DNA of 64,000 nt from Thermoplasmatota archaeon (GTDB lineage: Archaea; Thermoplasmatota; Penumbrarchaeia; JASLWR01): NCBI GenBank assembly GCA_030740765.1, contig JASLWR010000007.1, positions 20,638 through 84,637 of the forward strand, written 5' to 3'. Positions within the stretch are counted from its first letter, which is position 1. Every line of letters starts with the position of its first letter. The notes below the pieces were generated by a model, which saw only the letters and a program-made list of their open reading frames with translations, ran no database searches and had not been told where the DNA came from. Below, piece by piece: positions 18,375 through 28,117 of this stretch. Both the position numbers and the translations under genes were made by a program.

Positions 18375-21300
18375 ATGGGAGTTGGAACCAATCGGACCAA
18401 TGAGAGCAGTACAGGGATAACTGTAGCTGAGGAACTCCTTTCGCTAGGTGAAGAGCTATACCGGGAACTAAAGGATCTCTCCATTGAAGCTCCTGAGGTG
18501 GACGGTCTGTTAAAAGATGCCAAAATCGCCATGGAAAAGGGAAATATTGCCCTCGCCACGGCCAAGGCAACCGAAGCGTGTACCCTGGGAGAACACAGAA
18601 AAAGCGAAGGGATAATTCAAATAGTTGGGAGCAAGGTGGCCGAAATAAAGGATTTCATAAGATCGGTTTCCTTCGAAACTGATGTGGCCGGAGTACGCGA
18701 ATATCTCGCAAGAGGCGAGGATGAGTTAATATTGGGTCATTACGACGAAGCGAATAAATTTCTCGATATTGGTGTGAATAGTATCCAAAAGGTACGGCGG
18801 CAGATAGATAAGAAAAAGATATTGGGTTTGATCACGAGAGCGGAGACTGCCAGCCACAAGAAATTTATTAACGATCCTGATGGCAGGATCCAGGGAATGC
18901 TTGAGAAAAGCAAGGAATTGCTGGAAAATGGCGAACCGGAAAAAGCTTCCGAAATGGCCTATGAAGTCCTGAACCGATGCTCCGAGGAAAGTAAATACGG
19001 TGAGATGCAATCTCTTCTTGAGGAACTCGGTTCCATCGAAAGTGAGATTGAAGAACTTGAAAAATTAGGTGCCGAAGTTAAAGCGGTCAATATAAGGTTA
19101 TTGAACGGTAAGCAAGCTCTGGATAAAGCCGATATAGAGAGTACCAGGGACATTATTTCGAGTTGCTATATCATTATTTCCCGACTGAAGGGCAGGGTGA
19201 AGATAAAGGCAGCCCAGGAGAGGCTCGCCAGGGCAAAATACGTTGTTGATCAAATGGGAGAGACCGCCCAGGTATCCACGGAACCGTTGGAAAAGCTCGG
19301 GCGGGCTAAGAATCTCTTTCATGATAAGAAATATGATGAGTCAATAGAATGTTCCGATGATGCCATCAATACGGCCATGGAAGTGAAGCATAAATTCTAT
19401 AAGGGTAAGATTTTTTCAAAGATCGAAGAGTATAACCTGAAGATAGAACAACTTGAGAAATCCGGTTTGTCACTTGATGAGTTGAAATCAAAGCTATCTG
19501 GTGTAGCGCAGAATGCCGCCATGAAAAAGTACCTCGAATGCGAGAATATGCTGGAGAATATCTCTCTCGAACTTCTCAAGGAAAAAAATAACCTGAGAAT
19601 CAAGAAGGGAAGTAGTGACATCTCATCTATTCAGGTCGATTTACGAAAATTGAAGATACTCGGGCTTCCCATGGAAGAATTAACGGATATGCTCACTGAA
19701 GCGCAGAAGGCTTTCAAAGAATACGATTACCGCCGTATAGAGGAGCTTGCTGAAAAGGTAAAGAACAATAGCGAAAAAATGATACGGGATCACAAGATAA
19801 GCGAGTCGATAAAGAAATTTGAAGAGACCGAAAAACGTCTAGAGGAAATTGCTAGGCAGGATGTAGATGTTTCGAAAGCATGGATGTCTTTCAATAAGGG
19901 GAGAAGTATTTTACAAAACGGCGATTACACGAAGGCACTAGAATCTTTAAGGGCAGCGGAAGAGCAGATGAGCGAAACCTGGGGCGCCCATATGCTGAGG
20001 AAGATAGATGAGATCAAGGGAGATACCGATTCCATCATTTCCGAATTGAGGGAAAGAGGATTGAAGGTAATTAAAGCCGAGAAACTTTTGCAGTTGGCCG
20101 AGCTGAAGGTCCGGGGAAAGGATATGGAAGCGGGGTATCAGATAGTAAAGGACGCCCTCGATTCAGCAAAAAGCACGAAGTCGGAGCTCTTTCGTAGGAT
20201 GTACCTCGACACACTACTCGATTATCATACCCATATAAAGGCACTCCAACGGGGAGGGGTAGACACAAGCTCCATGGAGGAGCGATTGAACGAAGCCAAG
20301 ACTAAGGTCGAAAATGAGGATTTTGGGGACTTGACCTCTTTAATGAATGGGATATTGGAATCCATTAATTCGAAAAAACAGGAATATCTAGGGGGCCAGT
20401 CTTCTCAAAAATTAAAAGACATGCAAGATAGGTATAAAGAGCTTGAAAAGGAAGGGATCGAGCTTGATGAAGTGAGTGGGCTTATGGAGGATGCTGCTAG
20501 TGCCCACGAGAAAGGGAATTATGAAACGGCAAAGACCCTGCTTTCGGAAGCCCGGCAGAAGGCTGAGAACAATTATATACTTACGAAGAGTTCAGCATTT
20601 AAGGATACCTATGATAGTATCCTAAAGGACATTGGGAAGTGGAAAGAAGCTTCCATCGATACTGCTGAACTGGAAAGGATAATTGAAGATGCTAGAAATA
20701 AAATTGAATTGAAAGAGATGGAGATGGCCTCGAAGGATCTTGATCAGGCCATGGAGATATCTTCCCGACTGCGGGAATATTATTACCAGGAAAGATCTTT
20801 GGATATCATATCTGAAGCAAAGATCACCTTTCGCGATCTGATAGAGGTTGGCCAGGATATTTCCTCGCTTCGAGGACAACTGGACCGTGTAAAGGAATAT
20901 TTCAGTGATCAGCAATACAAAGAGGCATATGAGCTCGGTGAAGAATTGACCAGCACGATAAAGGCAAGAAGGAGACTTGGTACACTGCAGAAGAAAAACC
21001 AATTGCTTGTGAAACGCCACGCTGAACTGGAGAATGAAGGCCTGGAACTTGATGAAGAGAAGGATGTTCTATCGCAGGTGGCAGTAATGCTGGACGCGGC
21101 CGAGTTTGATACTGCCAAGGAAACCATAGAAAAAATCGATCGAGTGATGGAAGAAAAATTCCATTCCTACCGGGACGATTTCTACCGAAAAGAGATCGAT
21201 GAATTCAAGTCTCTACTTGACAAGTTCTCCAAAAAGGATGTGGATGTTTCTTCCCTGTACTCCATCATTGACAATTGTACCCGTCACCTTGAGATGAAGG

Positions 21301-24300
21301 AATATAATACCACAGCGGAACTGTTGAAAAAGGGATGGATGGAAGCAGAATCCGCCAGAGATTTCTTTGTAACCAATCAATTATTGACCCAATTATATGA
21401 ACTTGAGGACGCCCTTTTCGAACTTGCTAACAGGGGTGCTGACGTAACTGGTATGGACAGTAAGTTATTGAAGATAAAGAGAATGATATCGAAGGGATCC
21501 TTCTCCGAAGCCAGGTCCGCGATATTGAAGAGACAGAAGGACATTCGTGAGATCGAAATCGATTTCCACAGGGGCAAGGTCCGTATCTTTCTGGATGAAC
21601 TGGAAACTCAAAGGCAGAGTCTGAGCGAAGAAGGTGTGGACACCATGGAGATGGAAACCCTGCTGGTGGCTGCTGAATCCAACGTTTCAAAGGGAATATT
21701 CGATGAGGCTTACAAGGTAATCGATAAGGTGAAGAAGATCAGGGATTCACTAGAGCTCGATCATAAGCTTGGGAATTCCGAGTCATCTCTGGATACTGTC
21801 AAAGAGGAATTGGACCGCCTTTCGACCAAGGGTGTGGACACCGATCTCATGGGCGACCTCTACCGCGATGCAGGGGAATTATTGAAGAAAAACAATTTCA
21901 GCGAAGTTAATGCATATTGTAAGCTCGCATTAAAGGAAGGTGCGAAAAGGGAGAGGGAGTTTGACCTGGAAATAGCTTTGGACCGCTTAAGCCGAAGCAG
22001 AGGTGTGGTTGAATTTATAGAAAAGGACTCCGGGGGTGGTTTCGACCTTTCAGATTATTTCGATCGATTGGACGAACTAAACGATGAGGTTAGGGAAGAA
22101 GTTTCCACAGAGATATTGGCCCGTATCGTCCAGTTCGAGGATGATGTAAGGGGTCGAAGTCGGGAATACATGAAACAGAAAGCCATCTCCACAAAGAGGC
22201 TACTTGAAGATATCATATCCGAAATTGAAGAAATTGGCGGCGCAAGCTCTCCTCTCATGGTATACATCCAGAAAGGCGAAAAATTACTTGACAAGGAACA
22301 CTTCGGGCCAAGTATAGAATGGTTTCAAAAGGGTATCGAGAAAGCGGCCTTCGAGAAAAGGCGCCAGGAAATATGCTTATCAATTGACAATATCAGAACC
22401 CTTGAGGAAGATGCCCGCAAAATCGGAGTGGACGTATCCGAAGGCTCCTCATTGTTCAATAAAGGGAAGAGAGAATTCAAAAGAGAGGATTATGATAAAT
22501 CAGTCATTCTGCTGGAAAGAGCAAAGAAGGCCATCACCTCCGCCAAATTCAATTACCTGAAGACGAAGATCAACGGCGTGATCATAACCAACAAGCTCAT
22601 CTATGATAATCTTACGGAGATGGGGGTATCTAAGATAGAAATGAAGGAGGAAAAATCCTTCATGGATATGAGCCAACTTCTCTTGGACAAGGGGGTTTTG
22701 GATGAAGCAGAGGTGTATGTCAATAAGGGGAAGGAAGCTCTGGTTGACCTGAAGAACCGACATAATCTGAGAATAGTATCAGAGGAAATGGAAAAAACCT
22801 CCGATATCTGCAGCGGCATTGAAGAACAGGGCGTGGAGATATCATCATCTCTTCAATTACTGGGTGAGATCCGGGAGACCTTAGGTGATAGAAAGGAACT
22901 CCCCGATGACGAGCAACGATCCATACTGGATGATATCCGGCATGCTCTTCATAGCGCCAGGGAGCAGGAGACCACGTTCAAGCTCCATCTTCTCGACAGC
23001 AACCTAGAACGTAATGCGGCCCTTTTAAATAAATACAGTATGGAAGGTGTCGACATGACCGAACCATTGGCAATCTTGGCCGAGGCCAGAGAGATGTACG
23101 ATGGAGGGAACACGGAGAAAGGATTGGCCAAAGGGATTGAGTGTATAGCACTGGCCAAGGAGAAACGAGCTCTGTTCTTCAAGGATAGTGCCAATGGACT
23201 TCTCTATACTGCAGAATTATTGATGAAAGATATCAGAAAGCTCCCTTTCGACATCAGTCATCTTGAATCCATGATGAAGACTGCAAGGGATAATTACGCG
23301 GAAGAAAAACACAGAAAGTGCGCGCATCAGTTGAAACCATTTATTAGTGCTTGCGACGAGATGAGAATAATGGGTGAACTCCAGGCCAAGATCGACGCTT
23401 TGCGGGAATCGGTCATCGATCTACCTATCGAAAAGGAACATTTCGAAGAAGAGTTGAAGGAGATCGAGGAACTAATAGTCAATCGAAAGTTCGACGCGGC
23501 GAAGAACGCATACGAGGATATTTTTAAGGTTTTCAAGTTAAAACGAGGCGAGTATGAAAAGAAACTGGCAGAAGAGGAGTACGAGCGGATAAAACTACAG
23601 GTAGACGAACTTACTGCAGATGGTATCGACCAGAGTGAACCAATAAATATGATAGAGCAGGGGCGAAAATTTATCAAGAACGGGGAATTGAATAAAGGAC
23701 ACGATATTATAATGGAAGCGGCTCAACTGGCAAAGAAGATCCGCAAGGAGAAAACAGCGGAAATATCCGAGGCGATCCTATCTCTTGAAGATGCCCTGAT
23801 CCTTGCAGGAGAAGGACGAGCGTATGAAGCAGAGCTCATGAAAAAGCTCAGAAAGTTACGTGACGATTCAGCCATTCCCATAACCGAGGAACTGACTCAA
23901 ACGATACTATCTCTAAGCAAGATCTTCAAAATGATGGAAGATTATGAGATAAAAACACTATTCCTCGGCAATGTCCAGAGTGTGAGGAAGCTATTGAGCG
24001 AGGTTTCGGAATATCTGCCTGAAGAAATATCTCGGGAATTGAATGTGAAACTGGACGGAATGCCGAGTCTCGGTCCAGGGGTTCCAAGATCCGTTGAGGA
24101 TGAGGCTTTCGGGGAGTTAGAAAAGATAAGGAATCTAATAATCGCTTCAACCGAAAAGGAGATCCATAAAAGCCTCGCAGATCCGGTAGCCCGGATCGAA
24201 CAGCTGGGTGGTGTAGACAAGCTGCTGGCCCAAGGTATCGTGGGCGTGGATATTTATAACTCTTATCTAAACAAGATAAATGATACATCCGGGGAGGAAC

Positions 24301-25721
24301 TTGTTGATAAACTAAGATTCGTTCGTCTCCTTAGTGAACAGGTCGAGAAAATAGAACTACGGGTGCAAAGAAAGAACCTTCTGGACCATTACAATGATCT
24401 TTCTCAAAGGGTAAACGCCATGAAATCGAATCAGTTCACTCCGTCCAGCGCATTGCACTGGCTGGGAGAGGGAAAAGCGGCTCTCGATAGTGACGAATTC
24501 AAGGAAGCGGAAAAATGCTTCGTACGGGCTGAGGACGGGGCGAACATGGCCCTCAAGAGGCGGGAGCAGGATATGGCGAGCCGTTCCATTACGTCGGCCA
24601 TAGAGAAGATGAGGGGCATGGGGCTAAAATTCTCAGAGGCGAAAGAGGTACAGGTGATTCTAATAAAAGCCCAGGAGGCGGAGAGGCAGAGGCGTTATTC
24701 GGAGATACAGGGGCTATGCAAAGAGGCTATCGGTCTGGCCACCAAAGAAATAGATCGAAAACGGAAAGAGAAGTTTGAAAAAGAGACGTCCAGGATAAAG
24801 AATATCATAAAATCAAAGGATCGGGATATGGATGGAAGCATCCATTTGAATAGATTGGTCATGGCCGAAAACCTGTTTAATTCCGGAATGTACGATTTAG
24901 CAATGGATGTAGCAAAGAGGGCGGAAAAAGACGTTCGTAACAGTTACTGGTTGACCATGACCGAGAAATATCTCATCAGTCACCAAGAGGCCGAGAAAGC
25001 AATGGAGAACGCAGAAACAATTGAAGTAGACATTTCCCAGGGCGCTCTTCTGATGGAAGAGAGCAGGAAGTTGTTCCTCAAGGAAGCCATGGCGTTGGCC
25101 TATGAGAATATTAGCGAAGCGACATCAGTAATAAACGAGCTTATTCATCGGAACATGGTACGGACAAAGCAGGATGAGGCTACTTCGCTGAGAAAGGAAC
25201 TGGACATATTAGAGGAAAAGGGTGCCGAGGTTCTGAACGCCCGAAGAGACCTGGAAAAGATGCGGGTTTTACTGAAACAGGGGGAATTGGATAAAGCTGA
25301 AGAGGTGAAAAACATCATCGTCAATGCCCTGGGGGGTCTTGAAAAAGATGTTTTCAGAGAAGAACTGAAAAGGATACTTGATAACTGCCATGCGATAATG
25401 GAGGAAGTTGCTAGGATGAAGGGGGATACATCCGAGTTTCAGAAGAATATCAAAAGAGCCACGGATTTCCTTACGGGTGGTCTCCTGGAAAGTGCTAACG
25501 AGCTATCCCAGGCTTGTTTGAAGGAACTCATGGGGGAAAGGAACAGTCTTCTCGAAGAAAGGGCAAAGACGGTGCTCTATGCCACTGGAGAGATCGTGAA
25601 TGGCACTGAGAATGAGCGGGCCCTGGATTATTTCAAGAAAGCGAGAACGGCATTTGAACTGGAACGTTACAAGGAAGCCCTGAGAATGGCCCAGGAAAGC
25701 ATCAAACACATCGAGGGATAA
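18375..25721 (+). CDS. Giant (~2448 aa) helical-repeat / coiled-coil protein
   Basis: ORF 18279-25721. Best start is ATG 18375 (MGVGTNRTNESS...), preceded by an AAGGAGGG-like RBS. Over 20 degenerate repeats of type GVDVSxxExxLxxAxxxLxxGxYxxAxxxxxxA. Confidence 0.85.
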   Translation: MGVGTNRTNESSTGITVAEELLSLGEELYRELKDLSIEAPEVDGLLKDAKIAMEKGNIALATAKATEACTLGEHRKSEGIIQIVGSKVAEIKDFIRSVSFETDVAGVREYLARGEDELILGHYDEANKFLDIGVNSIQKVRRQIDKKKILGLITRAETASHKKFINDPDGRIQGMLEKSKELLENGEPEKASEMAYEVLNRCSEESKYGEMQSLLEELGSIESEIEELEKLGAEVKAVNIRLLNGKQALDKADIESTRDIISSCYIIISRLKGRVKIKAAQERLARAKYVVDQMGETAQVSTEPLEKLGRAKNLFHDKKYDESIECSDDAINTAMEVKHKFYKGKIFSKIEEYNLKIEQLEKSGLSLDELKSKLSGVAQNAAMKKYLECENMLENISLELLKEKNNLRIKKGSSDISSIQVDLRKLKILGLPMEELTDMLTEAQKAFKEYDYRRIEELAEKVKNNSEKMIRDHKISESIKKFEETEKRLEEIARQDVDVSKAWMSFNKGRSILQNGDYTKALESLRAAEEQMSETWGAHMLRKIDEIKGDTDSIISELRERGLKVIKAEKLLQLAELKVRGKDMEAGYQIVKDALDSAKSTKSELFRRMYLDTLLDYHTHIKALQRGGVDTSSMEERLNEAKTKVENEDFGDLTSLMNGILESINSKKQEYLGGQSSQKLKDMQDRYKELEKEGIELDEVSGLMEDAASAHEKGNYETAKTLLSEARQKAENNYILTKSSAFKDTYDSILKDIGKWKEASIDTAELERIIEDARNKIELKEMEMASKDLDQAMEISSRLREYYYQERSLDIISEAKITFRDLIEVGQDISSLRGQLDRVKEYFSDQQYKEAYELGEELTSTIKARRRLGTLQKKNQLLVKRHAELENEGLELDEEKDVLSQVAVMLDAAEFDTAKETIEKIDRVMEEKFHSYRDDFYRKEIDEFKSLLDKFSKKDVDVSSLYSIIDNCTRHLEMKEYNTTAELLKKGWMEAESARDFFVTNQLLTQLYELEDALFELANRGADVTGMDSKLLKIKRMISKGSFSEARSAILKRQKDIREIEIDFHRGKVRIFLDELETQRQSLSEEGVDTMEMETLLVAAESNVSKGIFDEAYKVIDKVKKIRDSLELDHKLGNSESSLDTVKEELDRLSTKGVDTDLMGDLYRDAGELLKKNNFSEVNAYCKLALKEGAKREREFDLEIALDRLSRSRGVVEFIEKDSGGGFDLSDYFDRLDELNDEVREEVSTEILARIVQFEDDVRGRSREYMKQKAISTKRLLEDIISEIEEIGGASSPLMVYIQKGEKLLDKEHFGPSIEWFQKGIEKAAFEKRRQEICLSIDNIRTLEEDARKIGVDVSEGSSLFNKGKREFKREDYDKSVILLERAKKAITSAKFNYLKTKINGVIITNKLIYDNLTEMGVSKIEMKEEKSFMDMSQLLLDKGVLDEAEVYVNKGKEALVDLKNRHNLRIVSEEMEKTSDICSGIEEQGVEISSSLQLLGEIRETLGDRKELPDDEQRSILDDIRHALHSAREQETTFKLHLLDSNLERNAALLNKYSMEGVDMTEPLAILAEAREMYDGGNTEKGLAKGIECIALAKEKRALFFKDSANGLLYTAELLMKDIRKLPFDISHLESMMKTARDNYAEEKHRKCAHQLKPFISACDEMRIMGELQAKIDALRESVIDLPIEKEHFEEELKEIEELIVNRKFDAAKNAYEDIFKVFKLKRGEYEKKLAEEEYERIKLQVDELTADGIDQSEPINMIEQGRKFIKNGELNKGHDIIMEAAQLAKKIRKEKTAEISEAILSLEDALILAGEGRAYEAELMKKLRKLRDDSAIPITEELTQTILSLSKIFKMMEDYEIKTLFLGNVQSVRKLLSEVSEYLPEEISRELNVKLDGMPSLGPGVPRSVEDEAFGELEKIRNLIIASTEKEIHKSLADPVARIEQLGGVDKLLAQGIVGVDIYNSYLNKINDTSGEELVDKLRFVRLLSEQVEKIELRVQRKNLLDHYNDLSQRVNAMKSNQFTPSSALHWLGEGKAALDSDEFKEAEKCFVRAEDGANMALKRREQDMASRSITSAIEKMRGMGLKFSEAKEVQVILIKAQEAERQRRYSEIQGLCKEAIGLATKEIDRKRKEKFEKETSRIKNIIKSKDRDMDGSIHLNRLVMAENLFNSGMYDLAMDVAKRAEKDVRNSYWLTMTEKYLISHQEAEKAMENAETIEVDISQGALLMEESRKLFLKEAMALAYENISEATSVINELIHRNMVRTKQDEATSLRKELDILEEKGAEVLNARRDLEKMRVLLKQGELDKAEEVKNIIVNALGGLEKDVFREELKRILDNCHAIMEEVARMKGDTSEFQKNIKRATDFLTGGLLESANELSQACLKELMGERNSLLEERAKTVLYATGEIVNGTENERALDYFKKARTAFELERYKEALRMAQESIKHIEG

Positions 25722-25809
25722 AAAATTTCTTCCCATTTCGTTAGTACGATTTTTCTGTGATTGATAAGGCTTGAAGTTTTTAATAGTGGGCTCATCAGGA
25801 GATTGAGAT

Positions 25810-27105
25810 ATGATAAGTAGACCTAGAGGAACGAGGGATTTTACACCGGAGGAAATGGACCGGCGGGATCATCTTCTAGCCGTACTGAAAGGAACCGTTG
25901 AAAGTTTCGGTTATGGTGAGATCGGCCTGCCCGCCTTCGAGCATCTGGACCTCTTTACCCTGCGTTCAGGCCCGGGAATAATCGGGCAGATGTATAACTT
26001 TACCGACAAGAACGGGCGAAATTTGGCGCTTCGACCTGAACTGACGGCCTCCACCATGAGATTCTATGTCAATAATCTTCAGAACCGGCCAAAACCTCAA
26101 AAACTCTACTATTTCGGGAACTGCTTCAGGTATGAAAGACCTCAGAAGGGGAGGTTCCGCGAGTTCTGGCAGTTCGGCGTTGAATTCATCGGTAGTTCGA
26201 CGTCCCTTGCGCTGGCCGAACTGATCGCTATGGCGGTGAAGCTGATGGATAGATCCGGTCTGAGAGATTTTCAGCTCAATATCGGTTACCTGGATATATT
26301 GAGGACGGTTATGGCGAAGATAGGACTCCCCACAAGTGCACTTGCATCGGCATTGGTACTTATCGACAAGAAGAACATCGAAGGGCTCGAAGACCTATTG
26401 TATGAGAACGGGACTTCGGCAAAGCTGGTATCCGACATCCTCAGCTTGTTGGATGTCACCGGTGGGATTGAGCTGCTGGAGGAAATGGAAGGGATGGAAA
26501 GGGATTACCCTGAGCTTGCTGTGCCGCTGGAGCGTTTCCGGAAGATCTGTCACTGGCTTGTGATCATGGGTATAGATAAGTTCAACATTGACCTTGGAGT
26601 GGTCAGGGGCCTGGATTATTACACCGGAATGGTCTTCGAGATCGAGGCTCCTATGTTGGGTGCCGAGAAACAGATATGCGGCGGTGGAGAGTACTCGCTT
26701 GTACCTTTGTTCGGAGGGAGGGAGGTGGCCACAAGCGGCTTTGCTCTGGGATTCGACAGGCTGCTTTTGGCGCTTGAGAACCAGGGATATGTATTTCGGG
26801 CTAAAAGACTGGACCTATTCCTGGTCCCGGTCTCCCCCGACGATATACAATATACCGTGGGGGTCGCCAACAGCTTGAGAACAGCCGGCTTGAGAGTTGA
26901 CCTTGAACTGAGGGGCAGAAATGTGAAGAAAGCAATGAAATACGGCAATTCCTTAGGTGCCGCTTATGTGGGAATAATTGGCGAGAATGAAAGGAATAGG
27001 TCCCTCGTAGCGGTGAAGGACATGAATTCAGGAGAACAGAAGAGCGTGCCTGAAGCCGATCTCGTTAGCTATCTCTGGGAAGGCCGTAACTCATTGCAAA
27101 CTTAG
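25810..27105 (+). CDS. hisS: Histidyl-tRNA synthetase
   Basis: RPRGTRDFTPEEMDRRD, LRPELTASTMRFY, FRYERPQKGRFREFWQFGVEFIG, GVVRGLDYYTGMVFE. Confidence 0.95.
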   Translation: MISRPRGTRDFTPEEMDRRDHLLAVLKGTVESFGYGEIGLPAFEHLDLFTLRSGPGIIGQMYNFTDKNGRNLALRPELTASTMRFYVNNLQNRPKPQKLYYFGNCFRYERPQKGRFREFWQFGVEFIGSSTSLALAELIAMAVKLMDRSGLRDFQLNIGYLDILRTVMAKIGLPTSALASALVLIDKKNIEGLEDLLYENGTSAKLVSDILSLLDVTGGIELLEEMEGMERDYPELAVPLERFRKICHWLVIMGIDKFNIDLGVVRGLDYYTGMVFEIEAPMLGAEKQICGGGEYSLVPLFGGREVATSGFALGFDRLLLALENQGYVFRAKRLDLFLVPVSPDDIQYTVGVANSLRTAGLRVDLELRGRNVKKAMKYGNSLGAAYVGIIGENERNRSLVAVKDMNSGEQKSVPEADLVSYLWEGRNSLQT

Positions 27106-27235
27106 TGGACCCACCCTTCTCGTAATGGATAATGTCGGCAACTTTCTAAAAACGGTAAAAACATTTATATGATACTTTTGTAATCCAACATGATCTGAAC
27201 ATAATGGATCGTGGAAAATTACCAGGGGAATAAAA

Positions 27236-27658
27236 ATGGCTGAACACGCCTTCGAAAAGATAAAAACGGGCGGTCTATTTTCGCCTAGGATCAAGGTTAT
27301 TTACGAGACCAAGGTGGTACGGATGATGACAGGTGGGGAAGTGAACTCCACTGTATTGTACACCGAGGATGCATCAAAGAGGATCGGGATGTGCGAATTT
27401 GCCTATCAGGGCAGGGAGGGAACGATCAATTCCTTCAACATCGACGACTGGTCCGTGGAGAGTTATGCGCTTGGACTCTTGAAACATGTGGTATCGATAC
27501 TGAAAAAGAAGGGTATAAAAACGGTGGGCGCGGAACTCTATGCCAGTGACAATACCATAAACAAGAAGAGAGAGATCTTCAAAAAAGGGAAGTTCAAAGT
27601 GGCATCGGGCGGCTCGGCCACAGGTTACAGTAGATACCTTTTCAAGAGGAACATATAG
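27236..27658 (+). CDS. Hypothetical protein (possibly GNAT-like)
   Basis: 140-aa ORF in an operon-like position before nac; ends SVESYALGLLKHVVSILKKKGIKTVGAELYASDNTINKKREIFKKGKF. GNAT assignment is tentative. Confidence 0.6.
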   Translation: MAEHAFEKIKTGGLFSPRIKVIYETKVVRMMTGGEVNSTVLYTEDASKRIGMCEFAYQGREGTINSFNIDDWSVESYALGLLKHVVSILKKKGIKTVGAELYASDNTINKKREIFKKGKFKVASGGSATGYSRYLFKRNI

Positions 27659-27669
27659 GAAGCGATATT

Positions 27670-28023
27670 TTGATACCCGGTCTAGGTAGAGGGATGAATC
27701 CCCGAAAGATGAAGATGATGATGAAGAGAATGGGGATCGAGGTGGAGGAATTGGATAATGTCGAAAAGATATTGATCCGTACAGCTGACCGGGAGTACGT
27801 GTTCGACGACGCTTCAGTTTCCATGATGGTGACCCAGGGCCAAACGACGTTCAATATCGTTGGGGAGCCCCGGATAATCGAGAAGGAAGGTGCCATAAAG
27901 ATCCCTGAAGAGGACATACAGATCGTTATGGGACAGGCGGGGGTAAGCTACGAGGCGGCCAAGAAGGCTCTCCAGGAGAACGAAGGGAACCCTGCGGAAG
28001 CCATCATTTCCTTAATGGGATGA
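27670..28023 (+). CDS. nac: Nascent polypeptide-associated complex protein (archaeal NAC, C-terminal UBA)
   Basis: TTG start; MIPGLGRGMNPRKMKMMMKRMGIEVEEL...; C-term EEDIQIVMGQAGVSYEAAKKALQENEGNPAEAIISLM (UBA). Confidence 0.93.
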   Translation: MIPGLGRGMNPRKMKMMMKRMGIEVEELDNVEKILIRTADREYVFDDASVSMMVTQGQTTFNIVGEPRIIEKEGAIKIPEEDIQIVMGQAGVSYEAAKKALQENEGNPAEAIISLMG

Positions 28024-28117
28024 TCTTTTCATATCAACTAAAGATTCACGGATCTATTAGTTATCCGGGGCGGTATCCACGCCTCTTGTGAGACACGACC
28101 ATAAAGGAGTGTTATTT

